Below are positions 1 through 8,206 of a DNA stretch of 64,000 nt, in pieces. The DNA is from Streptomyces marincola (lineage in GTDB: Bacteria > Actinomycetota > Actinomycetes > Streptomycetales > Streptomycetaceae): assembly GCF_020410765.1 (NCBI RefSeq), contig NZ_CP084541.1, forward strand, positions 987,001 through 1,051,000, given 5' to 3'. The notes under the pieces were generated by a model, which saw nothing but the letters and a program-made list of their open reading frames with translations, did not search any database and was not told where the DNA came from. The position numbers were made by a program, and so were the translations under genes. Position 1 is the stretch's first letter. Each line of letters begins with the position of its first letter.

Positions 1-1
1 C

Positions 2-1648
2 CTGCGCGAACTGCTCTCCGACGGCCCGGGGCCGCCGGAGTGGGGCCTTGAGATGTGCGCGGGGGTCCTGGAGGCGCTGGACTACGCCCACGCGCACGGG
101 ATCGTGCACCGCGACATCAAGCCCGCCAACGTCATGCTCACCGCCTCGGGCCGGGTCAAGGTGATGGACTTCGGGATCGCCCGGGCGATGGGCGACGCGG
201 GGATGACCATGACGCAGACCGACTCGGTCATCGGCACCGCCCACTACCTCTCGCCGGAACAGGCCAGGGGCGAGCAGGTCGACACCCGTTCCGACCTGTA
301 CTCCACCGGCTGCCTGCTCCACGAGCTGCTGACGGGACGGCCGCCGTTCACCGGCGATTCGCCGGTGGCCGTGGCCTACCAGCACGTCACCGAGGAGCCC
401 GGCCCGCCGAGCGGCCTGGTGCCCGGCATCCCGGCCGAGGTGGACGCGATCGTCCTCAAGGCGCTGGCGAAGGACCGGCACTACCGCTACCAGAGCGCGG
501 CCGAGATGCGCGACGACATCGAGGCGGTGCTCGGCGGGCGGTCGCCGGCCGCGGCCGGCCGGGCCGCGCCGGAGCCGCCGACCGCGGCGCTGCCGGCCGC
601 GCCCGCCTCCGCGACCGCGACGCTCCCGCCGGTGACGGGAGCCGCGCCGCACCACCGTGCCGGCCGGCGGCGCCCCGCGCCGAAGCGGAACCGGCTGCCC
701 GTCGTCCTCGGCGTGCTCGCGCTGGTGCTCGCCGTGGCCGTGGGCGCGGGTCTGTTCCTGCTGAACGGCGACGACAGCGGCGGCGGCACGGCGGACCTGA
801 CCGTCCCCGACCTGGCCGGGCTGTCGCTCGAAGAGGCGGAGGAACGGGCCGCGGCCGACGATTTCGAGGTCGCGGAGGGCGGCAGCAGGCCGTGCGAGGC
901 GGCCGAGGACACCGTCTGCGTGACCAGCCCGGCCGCGGGTACGGAGATCGGCCCCGGCGGTCTCGTCACCCTCATCATGTCCTCGGGCTCCGAGTCGGTC
1001 GAGGTCCCCGACGTCGTCGGCGACCCCGTGGACCGGGCCCGCGAGGAGTTGGAGGCGCTGGGTCTCGACGTCGTCGAGGAGCCCCAGCCGACGGACACGG
1101 ACGTGCCCGTCGGGACGGTGCTGGCCCAGGATCCCGGGCGGCACGCGGAGGTGGAACCGGGCAGCACCGTCACCCTGACCGTGCGCGCCGAGGCGCCGCC
1201 TGAGGAACCGCAGACCGCGCCCGTGCCCGACGTCACGGGCCTGCCGTTCGAGGAGGCCGAGGCGGCCCTGGTGGCCGCCGGGTTCCAGACCGGGCGGCAG
1301 GACGCCCCCGGCGCGGCGCCGGCGGGCGAGGTCACGGGCACCTCTCCCGCCGGCGGGACGCAGCACCCGGTGGGCGGCATGGTCACCCTGCTCGTCTCGA
1401 CGGGGCCGCAGGAGGGCGAGGAGCCGCCGGCCGAGGGCGGCCCGGTGCGGATCCCCGACGTCAGCGGCCGGCCGTTCGCCGAGGCCGACGCGGCGCTCAA
1501 GGCCCTGGGGCTCGACACCATGCCGTCCAGCTATCCGGACGACGCCCAGGGCTGCCTGCCGGAGGACGCCGTCCGCTACACCGAGCCGCCGGCCGGCGAG
1601 AGCGTGGAGCCGGGCGGCAGGGTCTACCTCAACTGCTACCGGGGCTGA
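2..1648 (+). CDS. Ser/Thr protein kinase with four PASTA domains (5' partial)
   Basis: C-terminal 548 codons of a PknB/StkP-type transmembrane kinase; the frame is open to the left edge, so the true start and the glycine loop lie outside the window. Visible parts in order: the catalytic loop HRDIKPAN, the DFG loop (VMDFGIAR), an APE-like SPEQ segment, a Pro/Ala-rich juxtamembrane linker, one membrane helix (around the PVVLGVLALVLAV stretch) and four extracellular PASTA repeats beginning at TVPDLAG, EVPDVVG, PVPDVTG and RIPDVSG. Repeats 1 and 4 carry extra cysteines. PASTA domains of this family bind muropeptides or lipid II and couple wall state to growth and division. It ends in a hairpin shared with the convergent NUDIX gene. 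Confidence 0.93.
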   Translation: MRELLSDGPGPPEWGLEMCAGVLEALDYAHAHGIVHRDIKPANVMLTASGRVKVMDFGIARAMGDAGMTMTQTDSVIGTAHYLSPEQARGEQVDTRSDLYSTGCLLHELLTGRPPFTGDSPVAVAYQHVTEEPGPPSGLVPGIPAEVDAIVLKALAKDRHYRYQSAAEMRDDIEAVLGGRSPAAAGRAAPEPPTAALPAAPASATATLPPVTGAAPHHRAGRRRPAPKRNRLPVVLGVLALVLAVAVGAGLFLLNGDDSGGGTADLTVPDLAGLSLEEAEERAAADDFEVAEGGSRPCEAAEDTVCVTSPAAGTEIGPGGLVTLIMSSGSESVEVPDVVGDPVDRAREELEALGLDVVEEPQPTDTDVPVGTVLAQDPGRHAEVEPGSTVTLTVRAEAPPEEPQTAPVPDVTGLPFEEAEAALVAAGFQTGRQDAPGAAPAGEVTGTSPAGGTQHPVGGMVTLLVSTGPQEGEEPPAEGGPVRIPDVSGRPFAEADAALKALGLDTMPSSYPDDAQGCLPEDAVRYTEPPAGESVEPGGRVYLNCYRG

Positions 1649-1668
1649 CGCCGGCCGCCGGCCCCGGT
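1638..1668. terminator. Bidirectional hairpin between convergent genes
   Basis: ACCGGGGC (1638-1645) and GCCCCGGT (1661-1668) form a perfect 8-bp inverted repeat spanning the stop codons of the kinase and the NUDIX gene. There is no U-tract, as is common in actinobacteria. Confidence 0.45.
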
Positions 1669-2156
1669 CAGTGGTGCCAGGGAAGCGGGACCGGCTCGGG
1701 CGGTATGCGCCCCTCGGCCACGGCGGCGAGCAGCGGAGGCAGGCCGAACGGGATGATCCGCTCGGTGGTCGCGGCCAGTTCCGCGGGCGGCCACCAGCGG
1801 TGCCCGAGCGTCGTGCCGCGCTCCCGGTCCTCCATGCGGCTGGTGTCCACGGCGTGCTCCGGGACGCGCAGCAGGAAGAAGTGGTCCTCGAACCGGCCGC
1901 TGGCCCAGGACAGGTCGGCGTGGCCGCCGGTCATGGCCACGTACGGGAACGCGGCGTCCTCGGGAACGCGCAGCCCGGTCTCCTCCCACAGCTCGCGCTC
2001 CGCCGCCGCGCGCAGCGTCTCGCGCCGGCGCACGCCGCCGCCCGGGGTCATCCAGCACTCGGGCGACGTGCCGTGCGCCGCCATGTGGAACAGCAGCAGC
2101 CGGTCGGCCGCGTCCAGCAGCAGGACGCGCGCGGAGGTGCGGATCAGGCGCGTCAT
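1668..2156 (-). CDS. NUDIX hydrolase
   Basis: 162-aa NUDIX-fold pyrophosphohydrolase. The NUDIX box is readable: GGGVRRRETLRAAAERELWEETG fits Gx5Ex7REUxEExGU when written in short pieces (GGGV, RELWEETG). Such enzymes cleave nucleoside diphosphates linked to another moiety; the substrate cannot be told from sequence. The ATG at 2156 was chosen over an upstream start because it makes an ATGA overlap with the purine permease stop codon and begins right before the first beta strand (TRLIRTSARVLLL). Coupling to a purine permease suggests a role in nucleotide sanitation or salvage (inference). Confidence 0.85.
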   Translation of the reverse strand: MTRLIRTSARVLLLDAADRLLLFHMAAHGTSPECWMTPGGGVRRRETLRAAAERELWEETGLRVPEDAAFPYVAMTGGHADLSWASGRFEDHFFLLRVPEHAVDTSRMEDRERGTTLGHRWWPPAELAATTERIIPFGLPPLLAAVAEGRIPPEPVPLPWHH

Positions 2157-3598
2157 GAGACGCCGAGCAGCTGCTCGATGGGGTTGATCGCGAAGTACAC
2201 CACGAACAGCCCGGCGGTCAGCCACAGCAGCCAGGTGACCTCGCGGGTGCGGCCGAGCACGACCTTGAGCAGCACGAACGTCACGAAGCCCGCGCCGATG
2301 CCGTTGGTGATGGAGTAGGTGAACGGCATGATCGCGATCGTCACGAACGCCGGGATGGCCAGGTTGAGGTCGGCCCAGTCGATGCGGCCCACCTGCGTCA
2401 TCATCAGGAAGCCGACGGCGACCAGGGCCGGGGTCGCGGCCTGCGAGGGAACGACGGCGGCCAGCGGCGCGAAGAACAGCGCGAGCGCGAAGAGCGCGCC
2501 GGTGACGAGGTTGGCGAACCCGGTGCGCGCGCCCTCGCCGACGCCCGCGGCCGACTCGACGTACGAGGTGTTGGACGACGCGGACGCGGCGCCCCCGGCC
2601 ACGGCGGCCAGGCCGTCGACGAACAGCAGCCGGCCCAGGCGCGGCACGCGGCCCTTCTCGTCCAGCAGTCCCGCCTCGCTGGTGACGCCGACGGCCGTGC
2701 CCATGGTGTCGAAGAAGTCGGTGAGGAACAGCGTGAAGATCAGCAGGACGACGGTGATGAAGCTGATCTCCCCGAACGCGCCGAGCAGGCTGAACTCACC
2801 GAGCAGCCCGAAGTCGGGCGTCGCGATCACGTCGTCCGGCACGCTGGGCACGGACAGGCCCCACTCGGCGTCCCCGATGTCGGCGATCGCGTTCACCACG
2901 ATGGCGAGCACGGTCATGGTGACGATGCTGATGAGGATGGCGCCCTTGACCCGGCGCGCCAGCAGCGCGAGGGTCAGCAGCAGGCCGAGGCAGAAGATCA
3001 GGACGGGCCAGCCGTTCAGTTCGCCGGTGCCGCCGAGCGCCAGCGGCGGGGACATCTCCTGGCCCGAGGTGAAGCCCGCGTCCACGAAGCCGATCAGCGC
3101 GATGAACAGGCCGATGCCCACGCCGATGGCCTGCTTGAGCCCCATGGGGATCGCGTTCATGACGGCCTCGCGCAGCCCTGTGGCGGACAGCACGCACAGG
3201 ATGATGCCCTCGATCACCACCAGGCCCATGGCCTCGGGCCAGGTCATCCTCGGCGCGATCTGGTAGGCCACCATCGCGTTGATGCCCAGGCCCGCGGCGA
3301 GCGCGAGCGGCAGGTTGGCGGTGACGCCCATCAGGACCGTCATCACGGCGGCGACGAGCGCGGTGACGGTGACCAGCTGCTCGACGGACAGCTGGTCACC
3401 GTTGATGTCCGTGGCCCCGCTGAGGATCACCGGGTTGAGCACCAGGATGTACGCCATGGTGAAGAACGTGGCGAAGCCGCCGCGCACTTCCCTGCCGAGC
3501 GTGGAGCCACGCGCGGAGATCTGGAAGAACGCGTCCAGGCGCCCGGGCGCGGGCCCGCGTTCGTGGTCGGTGGTGCGTGACGGCGGGCGTGACGGCAT
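2153..3598 (-). CDS. NCS2-family purine (hypoxanthine/guanine) permease
   Basis: 481-aa polytopic membrane protein of the AzgA/GhxP branch of NCS2 transporters, which import hypoxanthine, guanine or adenine with protons. Typical features are the N-terminal stretch LGREVRGGFATFFTMAYILVLNP, about 12-14 hydrophobic segments, and the motifs GLGINAMVAYQ and TDFFDTMGTAVGVT in the substrate-binding core. Its stop overlaps the start of the NUDIX gene (ATGA), so the two are co-translated. No Shine-Dalgarno precedes the ATG, but a TAGGAT box sits exactly where a leaderless transcript would need it. Confidence 0.92.
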   Translation of the reverse strand: MPSRPPSRTTDHERGPAPGRLDAFFQISARGSTLGREVRGGFATFFTMAYILVLNPVILSGATDINGDQLSVEQLVTVTALVAAVMTVLMGVTANLPLALAAGLGINAMVAYQIAPRMTWPEAMGLVVIEGIILCVLSATGLREAVMNAIPMGLKQAIGVGIGLFIALIGFVDAGFTSGQEMSPPLALGGTGELNGWPVLIFCLGLLLTLALLARRVKGAILISIVTMTVLAIVVNAIADIGDAEWGLSVPSVPDDVIATPDFGLLGEFSLLGAFGEISFITVVLLIFTLFLTDFFDTMGTAVGVTSEAGLLDEKGRVPRLGRLLFVDGLAAVAGGAASASSNTSYVESAAGVGEGARTGFANLVTGALFALALFFAPLAAVVPSQAATPALVAVGFLMMTQVGRIDWADLNLAIPAFVTIAIMPFTYSITNGIGAGFVTFVLLKVVLGRTREVTWLLWLTAGLFVVYFAINPIEQLLGVS

Positions 3599-3604
3599 GG
3601 CGGG

Positions 3605-3610
3605 ATCCTA
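3605..3610 (-). promoter_or_regulatory. -10 box for a probably leaderless permease mRNA
   Basis: On the minus strand TAGGAT lies 6 nt before the ATG at 3598, putting the expected transcription start on the A of the start codon. The -35 region is weak and no ribosome-binding site is present. Confidence 0.4.
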
Positions 3611-3693
3611 GGGTGAACTCCATCGGGGACCGGGGCATTCTGCCTGACCAGCGCCCCGCCCGGGTTTCCGGGGTGTCACACGATGCCGCACCG

Positions 3694-4911
3694 TTACGGG
3701 ATTGCGCCCTCCCGGCCCAGCCTGCCGAGCGCCGCGGCGACCGCGTCGAGGTCGGCGCGCGTCGCCAGCCCTGCGTGGTAGAGCCGCAGCTCGTCGGCGC
3801 CGAGCGAGGCGGCGTGCTCCGCGTCCGCCGCCAGGGTCCCCGGCCGCCCGCCCATGCCGGTGACCACGGTGAGGTTGGCCGCGACGGTCGTTCCGGCCCC
3901 GCGGTGCGCGGCGAACGGGCCGAGCGCCGCGACCCGTTCCGCCGCGTCCCCCGTGCAGGGGACCACGACGCCGTCGGCGTGCGCCAGGACGCCGGCGGGG
4001 TCGACGCCGACGTTGGCGCCGCAGCGGTGCGGCGCCGGGTCGGCGTGCAGCAGGACGCGGAAACCGGGCGGCGCCGCGGCGCGCACCGCGGCGACGGCCT
4101 CCCGCTGGAAGGCCGTGGCCGCGCCGGCGCGCCAGGCCGCGACGGCGGGGGCGAGGCGGTCGCCCAGGAGCGCGGCGATCTCGGTCCACTCGGCCTCGCG
4201 GTCGCCCGCCGCCGGGGCGGGCCGCCCCGAGAACACCGGGTCGAGGGCGCGCACGACGGCCGCGCGCAGTTCCTCGGGGTCGGCGCCCTCGGCGGCGTAG
4301 CCGGCGCGGCAGACCTCGCAGAAGCACAGCGACATCAGGTAGGTGCCGACCGGGCCGAGCGGCGCGCCGCCGATCTTGTCGTGTGCGTGCAGGTGCGCCA
4401 GGCCGTACCAGCCGCAGGACTCCAGCTCGGTGCCGGCCGCGCCGGGGCGCACGGCGGCCTCGGCGGCCAGGGCGGCGGCGTAGGCGCGCACCTCCTCGCG
4501 GGCGATGCAGGGCGCCCACGGGTAGCGGTCGCCGTAGGCGTTGCGCACGGTGATCTCGGGGTGCTCCTCGCCGAGCCGGGAGTTGTGGGCCAGGATCACC
4601 CAGGAGTGCACCTCGACCCCCGCCCCGGCGAGGGCGGCGGCTGCCTCGCCGAAGGGGTCGGCGCCCGGCACCCAGTCCTGCCGGTAGGGGCGCAGCGCGC
4701 GCCCCGCCCACCGGTCCTCGCCCGGCGGGTAGTAGATCGCGGAGTGCCGCGCGGTGACGACGCGGTGCCCGGGGTGGTCGGGGGTGAGCGCGCGCGTGCT
4801 GTGGTAGGCGGCGGCGAGCGTGGCCTGGCGCACGCCGAGTCCGGCGAGGCGGCCCGCGGCGGCCGGGTCGCCGACGATGTCCCAGGGGTAGACGAAGGCC
4901 GCGGCGCGCAT
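3694..4911 (-). CDS. Alanine-rich protein of unknown function coupled to kdgD
   Basis: 405-aa, apparently cytoplasmic protein with no signal peptide or membrane segment. The fold reads like a glycoside-hydrolase-type TIM barrel: an N-terminal strand AAFVYPWDIV, then VEVHSWVILAHNSRLG, a Cys pair in LCFCEVCRAGY that could bind metal, FRVLLHADPAPH, DGVVVPCTGD and a C-terminal DELRLYHAGLA strand. I do not recognise an enzymatic family. The start ATG shares one base with the kdgD stop (TGATG), so it is translationally coupled to 5-dehydro-4-deoxyglucarate dehydratase. It may act on a uronic or aldaric acid or on an oligosaccharide precursor (inference). An in-frame readthrough starting at 5691 is a shadow of kdgD and was discarded. 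Confidence 0.8.
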   Translation of the reverse strand: MRAAAFVYPWDIVGDPAAAGRLAGLGVRQATLAAAYHSTRALTPDHPGHRVVTARHSAIYYPPGEDRWAGRALRPYRQDWVPGADPFGEAAAALAGAGVEVHSWVILAHNSRLGEEHPEITVRNAYGDRYPWAPCIAREEVRAYAAALAAEAAVRPGAAGTELESCGWYGLAHLHAHDKIGGAPLGPVGTYLMSLCFCEVCRAGYAAEGADPEELRAAVVRALDPVFSGRPAPAAGDREAEWTEIAALLGDRLAPAVAAWRAGAATAFQREAVAAVRAAAPPGFRVLLHADPAPHRCGANVGVDPAGVLAHADGVVVPCTGDAAERVAALGPFAAHRGAGTTVAANLTVVTGMGGRPGTLAADAEHAASLGADELRLYHAGLATRADLDAVAAALGRLGREGAIP

Positions 4912-5840
4912 CACTTGCCCACCAGTTCGAGGCCGTGCTCGATGAGGGCGGCCAGCTCCGCGACGTGCGCCGGCTCGGGTTCCGCCAGGGGCGGGCGGAC
5001 CTCGCCGACGTCGAGACCGCGCAGCCGCACGCCGGCCTTGACCAGGGAGACGGCGTAGCCGTTGCCGCGGTTGCGCAGCTCGACCAGGGGCCGGTAGAAG
5101 CCGTCGAGGAGGAGGCGCGCCCGCTCCTCGTCGCCCTCCTCCAGCGCGCTGTGGAAGGCGAGCGCGATCTCCGGGGCGAAGCAGAAGACGGCGGACGAGT
5201 ACAGCCGGACGCCGATGCCCCGGTAGGCGAGGCCGGTCAGCTCGGCGGTGGGCAGCCCGTTGAACCAGCGGAACGGCGTGCCGGGCAGTTCGGTGCGCAC
5301 GGCCGAGAGGGTGCGCTGGAGCAGGTCGAGGTCGCCGAGGCCGTCCTTGAAGCCGACGATGCCGGGTGTCCTGGCCAGCTCGACGACGGTCTCCGGGGTG
5401 AACACCGCGTTGTCCCGCTGGTAGACGATGACGTCCAGGCGCGTGGCCGCGGCCAGTTCCGTGTAGTGCCGCAGCAGCCCGCGCTGGCCGGCCCGCACCA
5501 GGTAGGGCGGCAGGGCGAGCAGGCCGTCGGCGCCCGACTCCTCCGCGACGCGCGCGAACTCCACGGCGGTCGCGGTGCCGTAGCCGGTGCCGGCCACGAC
5601 GGGCACCGCGCCGGCCACCTCCTCGACCGCCGCCGTGACGCAGGCGCGGAAGTCCTCCCGCGTGAGGGCGTGGAACTCCCCCGTTCCGCACGCGGCGAAC
5701 ACGGCGCCCGCCCCGGCGTCGACGCCCGCGCGCACGTGGGCGCGGTAGGTGTCGAGGGCGAGCGAGCCGTCGGGGGCGAAGGCGGTCACGGGAAAGAACA
5801 GCAGACCATCGAGGCGATGGGCGAGCGCGGGTTCGGTCAT
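4911..5840 (-). CDS. kdgD: 5-dehydro-4-deoxyglucarate dehydratase (DHDPS superfamily)
   Basis: 309-aa class I aldolase-fold enzyme. The family dehydrates and decarboxylates 5-keto-4-deoxy-D-glucarate to 2-oxoglutarate semialdehyde, CO2 and water. Matching motifs are LLFFPVTAF at the N-terminus, AACGTGEFHAL, the substrate tyrosine in VIVYQRDNAVF and the Schiff-base lysine in GIVGFKDGLGD. The ATG at 5840 follows a GGGA ribosome site and begins at the conserved N-terminus; a start 9 codons upstream lacks support. It is the first gene of a two-gene operon with the alanine-rich protein, read from its own promoter and divergent from udh, which makes the upstream aldaric acid lactone. Confidence 0.88.
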   Translation of the reverse strand: MTEPALAHRLDGLLFFPVTAFAPDGSLALDTYRAHVRAGVDAGAGAVFAACGTGEFHALTREDFRACVTAAVEEVAGAVPVVAGTGYGTATAVEFARVAEESGADGLLALPPYLVRAGQRGLLRHYTELAAATRLDVIVYQRDNAVFTPETVVELARTPGIVGFKDGLGDLDLLQRTLSAVRTELPGTPFRWFNGLPTAELTGLAYRGIGVRLYSSAVFCFAPEIALAFHSALEEGDEERARLLLDGFYRPLVELRNRGNGYAVSLVKAGVRLRGLDVGEVRPPLAEPEPAHVAELAALIEHGLELVGK

Positions 5841-5900
5841 CGTGTCCCTACTCCCTGGGCCGTACACGATTATGATCGGCGTCCATATAGCTGAACAGAC

Positions 5901-5930
5901 ACGCTAGTTGAGGCCGGAATGAGCGGTCAA
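5901..5930 (-). promoter_or_regulatory. Promoter of kdgD operon
   Basis: Minus-strand -35 TTGACC (5930-5925), 18-nt spacer, -10 TAGCGT (5906-5901). The -10 is identical to that of the divergent udh promoter. Confidence 0.6.
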
Positions 5931-5937
5931 GGAGTCG

Positions 5938-5966
5938 TTGACGCCTCCCCGCTCACCCTCTAGCGT
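5938..5966 (+). promoter_or_regulatory. Promoter of udh
   Basis: -35 TTGACG (5938-5943), 17-nt spacer, -10 TAGCGT (5961-5966). The -35 boxes of the two divergent promoters are only 7 bp apart. GACACGCTAG (5898-5907) and CTAGCGTGTC (5960-5969) form a perfect 10-bp inverted repeat covering both -10 elements. Confidence 0.65.
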
Positions 5967-5969
5967 GTC

Positions 5970-6001
5970 TTCATATATGAATGGTATTCAAGAATATATT
6001 C
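5970..6001. promoter_or_regulatory. Pair of AT-rich palindromes, likely repressor operator
   Basis: TTCATATATGAA (5970-5981) and GAATATATTC (5992-6001) are perfect palindromes just downstream of the udh -10, spaced about two helical turns centre to centre. AT-rich DNA is rare here, so an operator for a GntR- or IclR-type regulator is likely. The regulator is not adjacent. Confidence 0.5.
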
Positions 6002-6019
6002 ATGGACGGAGACTCCACG

Positions 6020-6853
6020 ATGCCTGAAGCGCCGGCGGACCGGTCCGCCGAACGCCGCACCGTTCTCCTCACCGGCGCCGCGGGGGGCGTCGGCACGCTG
6101 ATGCGCGAGCTGCTGCCGCCGCACGGCTACGACCTCAGGCTCCTCGACGTCGTACCGGTGCCGGGGGAACCCGCCGCGATCACGGCGGACCTGGCCGACC
6201 ACGACGCGCTGCGGGCCGCCGTCCGGGGCACCGACGCGATTGTCCACCTCGCCGGGATCTCCCTGGAATCCACCTTCGACAAGATTCTCCGGGCCAATAT
6301 CGAAGGCACCTACAACCTGTACGAGGCCGCGCGGGCCGAGGGCGTGCGCCGCGTCGTGTTCGCGTCGAGCAACCACGTCGTCGGCCACACTCCCTGGCCC
6401 GCGCCCGGCGCGCCGCCGCTCCCGGTGGACGCCCCGCGCCGGCCCGACACCTTCTACGGCCTGTCGAAGTGCTTCGGCGAGGACCTGGCGCAGCTGTACT
6501 GGGACAAGTTCGGCATCGAGACGGTCTCCATCCGCATCGGCTCCTGCTTCCCCGAGCCGACCTCGGTCCGGATGCTGTCGGTGTGGCTCAGCCCCGCCGA
6601 CGGCGCCCGGCTGTTCGACGCCGCGCTGCGCGCCGAGAACGTCGGGCACGCCGTCGTCTACGGCTCCTCGGCCAACACCCGCACGATGTGGGACCTCGCG
6701 CCCACCCGGGCACTGGGCTTCGAGCCCGAGGACGACTCCGAGGTCTTCGCCGCCCGGCTGATCGCCGAGCACGGCGAGCTGGACACCTCGCGCCCCGACC
6801 AGGCGCACATCGGCGGAGCGTTCGTCAACGACCCGCCGATCTGGCCCCGCTGA
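6020..6853 (+). CDS. NAD-dependent uronate dehydrogenase (SDR family)
   Basis: 277-aa extended short-chain dehydrogenase. The Rossmann motif LLTGAAGGVG lies near residue 15, DLADHDAL and VHLAGIS follow, catalytic Ser/Thr is in VFASSNHVVG, and Tyr/Lys in FYGLSKCFGE. This pattern matches uronate dehydrogenases, which oxidise D-galacturonate or D-glucuronate to the aldarolactone. ATG 6020 has a GGAG site 8 nt upstream and is preferred over in-frame ATGs at 5981 and 6002, the first of which overlaps the operator. The neighbouring kdgD supports oxidative uronate catabolism. The 3' end abuts the convergent hydrolase gene, with a small GCTGA/TCAGC hairpin between them. Confidence 0.82.
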   Translation: MPEAPADRSAERRTVLLTGAAGGVGTLMRELLPPHGYDLRLLDVVPVPGEPAAITADLADHDALRAAVRGTDAIVHLAGISLESTFDKILRANIEGTYNLYEAARAEGVRRVVFASSNHVVGHTPWPAPGAPPLPVDAPRRPDTFYGLSKCFGEDLAQLYWDKFGIETVSIRIGSCFPEPTSVRMLSVWLSPADGARLFDAALRAENVGHAVVYGSSANTRTMWDLAPTRALGFEPEDDSEVFAARLIAEHGELDTSRPDQAHIGGAFVNDPPIWPR

Positions 6854-6856
6854 CCG

Positions 6857-8098
6857 TCAGCCGGCCCGGCGCGCGCAGTCCCGCGCCAGGGCGGCAAGAC
6901 GCTCCGTCCCCGGGCCCGCGCCGCCGGGCCCGGGGAACCGGCGGGGCACGAAGCCGAACGCGAGGGCGCGGGCGGGGTCGGCGAACGCCATCGACCCGCC
7001 CGCCCCGTCGTGGCCGAACGCGTCGGCGCCGAGGAACGGCCGGGCCGTCATGAAGCCGAGCCCGTAGGCCCGCGGCACGCCCAGCACCAGGTCGTGCCCG
7101 GCGGAGAACGGGCGGGCGCACTCCGCGGCCGTCGCCGCGCTCAGCAGCGGCGGCCGGCCGTCCACACCGGTGACGGCGGCGGCGTAGAGCCGCGCGAGGC
7201 CGCGGGCGGAACCGACACCGGCCACCGACGCCTGCCCGCCCGCGCGGACCTCGCGCGCGTTCGGCAGCGCGGCCAGCACCGTCGGCTCGCGGTGGTGCAG
7301 GTTGCCCGCTATTCCCGCGATGCTGTCGGGCGCCTCGGGCACCGCGCCCAGGTCCGCTGGCGCCGGCGCGGGCGGCAGCACGGGCAGCACCCGCGGCTCC
7401 TCCGCCTCCGGCAGGCCGAGGTGGACGTCCACGCCGTAGGGACGGCGGACGCGTTCGTCGTAGACCTGCTTGAGGGTCGCGCCGGTGGCCCGGCGGACGA
7501 CCTCGCCCACCAGCGCCCCGACCGTCAGCGCGTGGTAGCCGAACGTCGCGCCCGGCCGCCAGTACGGCCGGTGCGGCGCGAGCCGGGCGGCCAGCGCGGC
7601 GTCGTCCGCCACCTCGGCCGGCGTGAACCCGTCGGCGGTGCCGATGGCGCCGGCCCGGTGCCCGGCGAGGTCCCGCACGGTGACCGCGCCCTTGCCCTCG
7701 GCGGCGAACTCCGGCCAGTAGGCGGCGACCTCGCGGTCGAGACGGACCGAGCCCTCCTGGGCGAGCAGCGCGAGCACCAGGAACGCGGCCCCCTTGGTCG
7801 AGGAGAACACGCCGGTCAGGCTGTCGGCCGTGACGTCCTCGCCGGTCCACAGATCCGCGACCTGGCGGCCGGCCACCCGCACGGCGAGCTGCGCGCCGTC
7901 GCCCGCGACGGCGGCGAACGCCTCGCGCAGCGGCTCGTACCCCGGCTCCACCGTGCCCCGCACCGCCCCGCGCGCCGCGTGCCGCGCCGACTCGTCGAGC
8001 AGCTCGTGCACCGCCCACACCCTGCCCGCCGCGGCGACATCCTCCCGCACCGCGCCTTTCCCGCCCTCCCGCACTGCGCTGTTCCCGCCCTCCCGCAC
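6857..8098 (-). CDS. Beta-lactamase-fold serine hydrolase (esterase EstB-like)
   Basis: 413-aa member of the class C beta-lactamase/penicillin-binding protein-like esterase family. The nucleophile motif SxxK is SSTK in TGVFSSTKGAAF, the tyrosine motif is GYHALTVG, and the third motif is HDGAGGS near the C-terminus. No signal peptide is visible, so a cytoplasmic esterase is likely. The GTG at 8098 has a strong AGGGAGG site 7 nt upstream. However, the first 48 bases are two copies of a 24-bp tandem unit that itself contains a GTG and a Shine-Dalgarno-like GGGAGGGCGGG, so GTGs at 8074 and 8050 are alternatives. The family core starts near GTVEPGYEP. Confidence 0.82.
   Translation of the reverse strand: MREGGNSAVREGGKGAVREDVAAAGRVWAVHELLDESARHAARGAVRGTVEPGYEPLREAFAAVAGDGAQLAVRVAGRQVADLWTGEDVTADSLTGVFSSTKGAAFLVLALLAQEGSVRLDREVAAYWPEFAAEGKGAVTVRDLAGHRAGAIGTADGFTPAEVADDAALAARLAPHRPYWRPGATFGYHALTVGALVGEVVRRATGATLKQVYDERVRRPYGVDVHLGLPEAEEPRVLPVLPPAPAPADLGAVPEAPDSIAGIAGNLHHREPTVLAALPNAREVRAGGQASVAGVGSARGLARLYAAAVTGVDGRPPLLSAATAAECARPFSAGHDLVLGVPRAYGLGFMTARPFLGADAFGHDGAGGSMAFADPARALAFGFVPRRFPGPGGAGPGTERLAALARDCARRAG
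8041..8098 (-). repeat. 24-bp tandem repeat carrying start codons
   Basis: Units at 8098-8075 and 8074-8051 share GTGCGGGAGGGCGGGAA. A third partial copy (GTGCGGGAGG) starts at 8050. Encoded peptide repeat: VREGGNSA, VREGGKGA, VRED. Confidence 0.7.
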
Positions 8099-8206
8099 CT
8101 GCGTGCCTCCCTCTCCGTCCGACCACTGCTTTCAGGCCAGGGCCGATTGTCCCCCTATCGGGTGAGGGGAGGAGGGCCGGGGTGCGGGAGGAGCGGAGGG
8201 CGGGGG

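Noticed and set aside
3694..5691. A 665-codon frame that seems to fuse kdgD and the alanine-rich protein
   Set aside because: Its first 260 codons are an Arg/Gly-rich shadow of kdgD in another frame; kdgD has clear active-site motifs and a ribosome site, so two coupled genes are correct.
8041..8098. Short repeats as a possible CRISPR array
   Set aside because: Units are 24 bp, directly adjacent with no spacers, and in frame with a gene.
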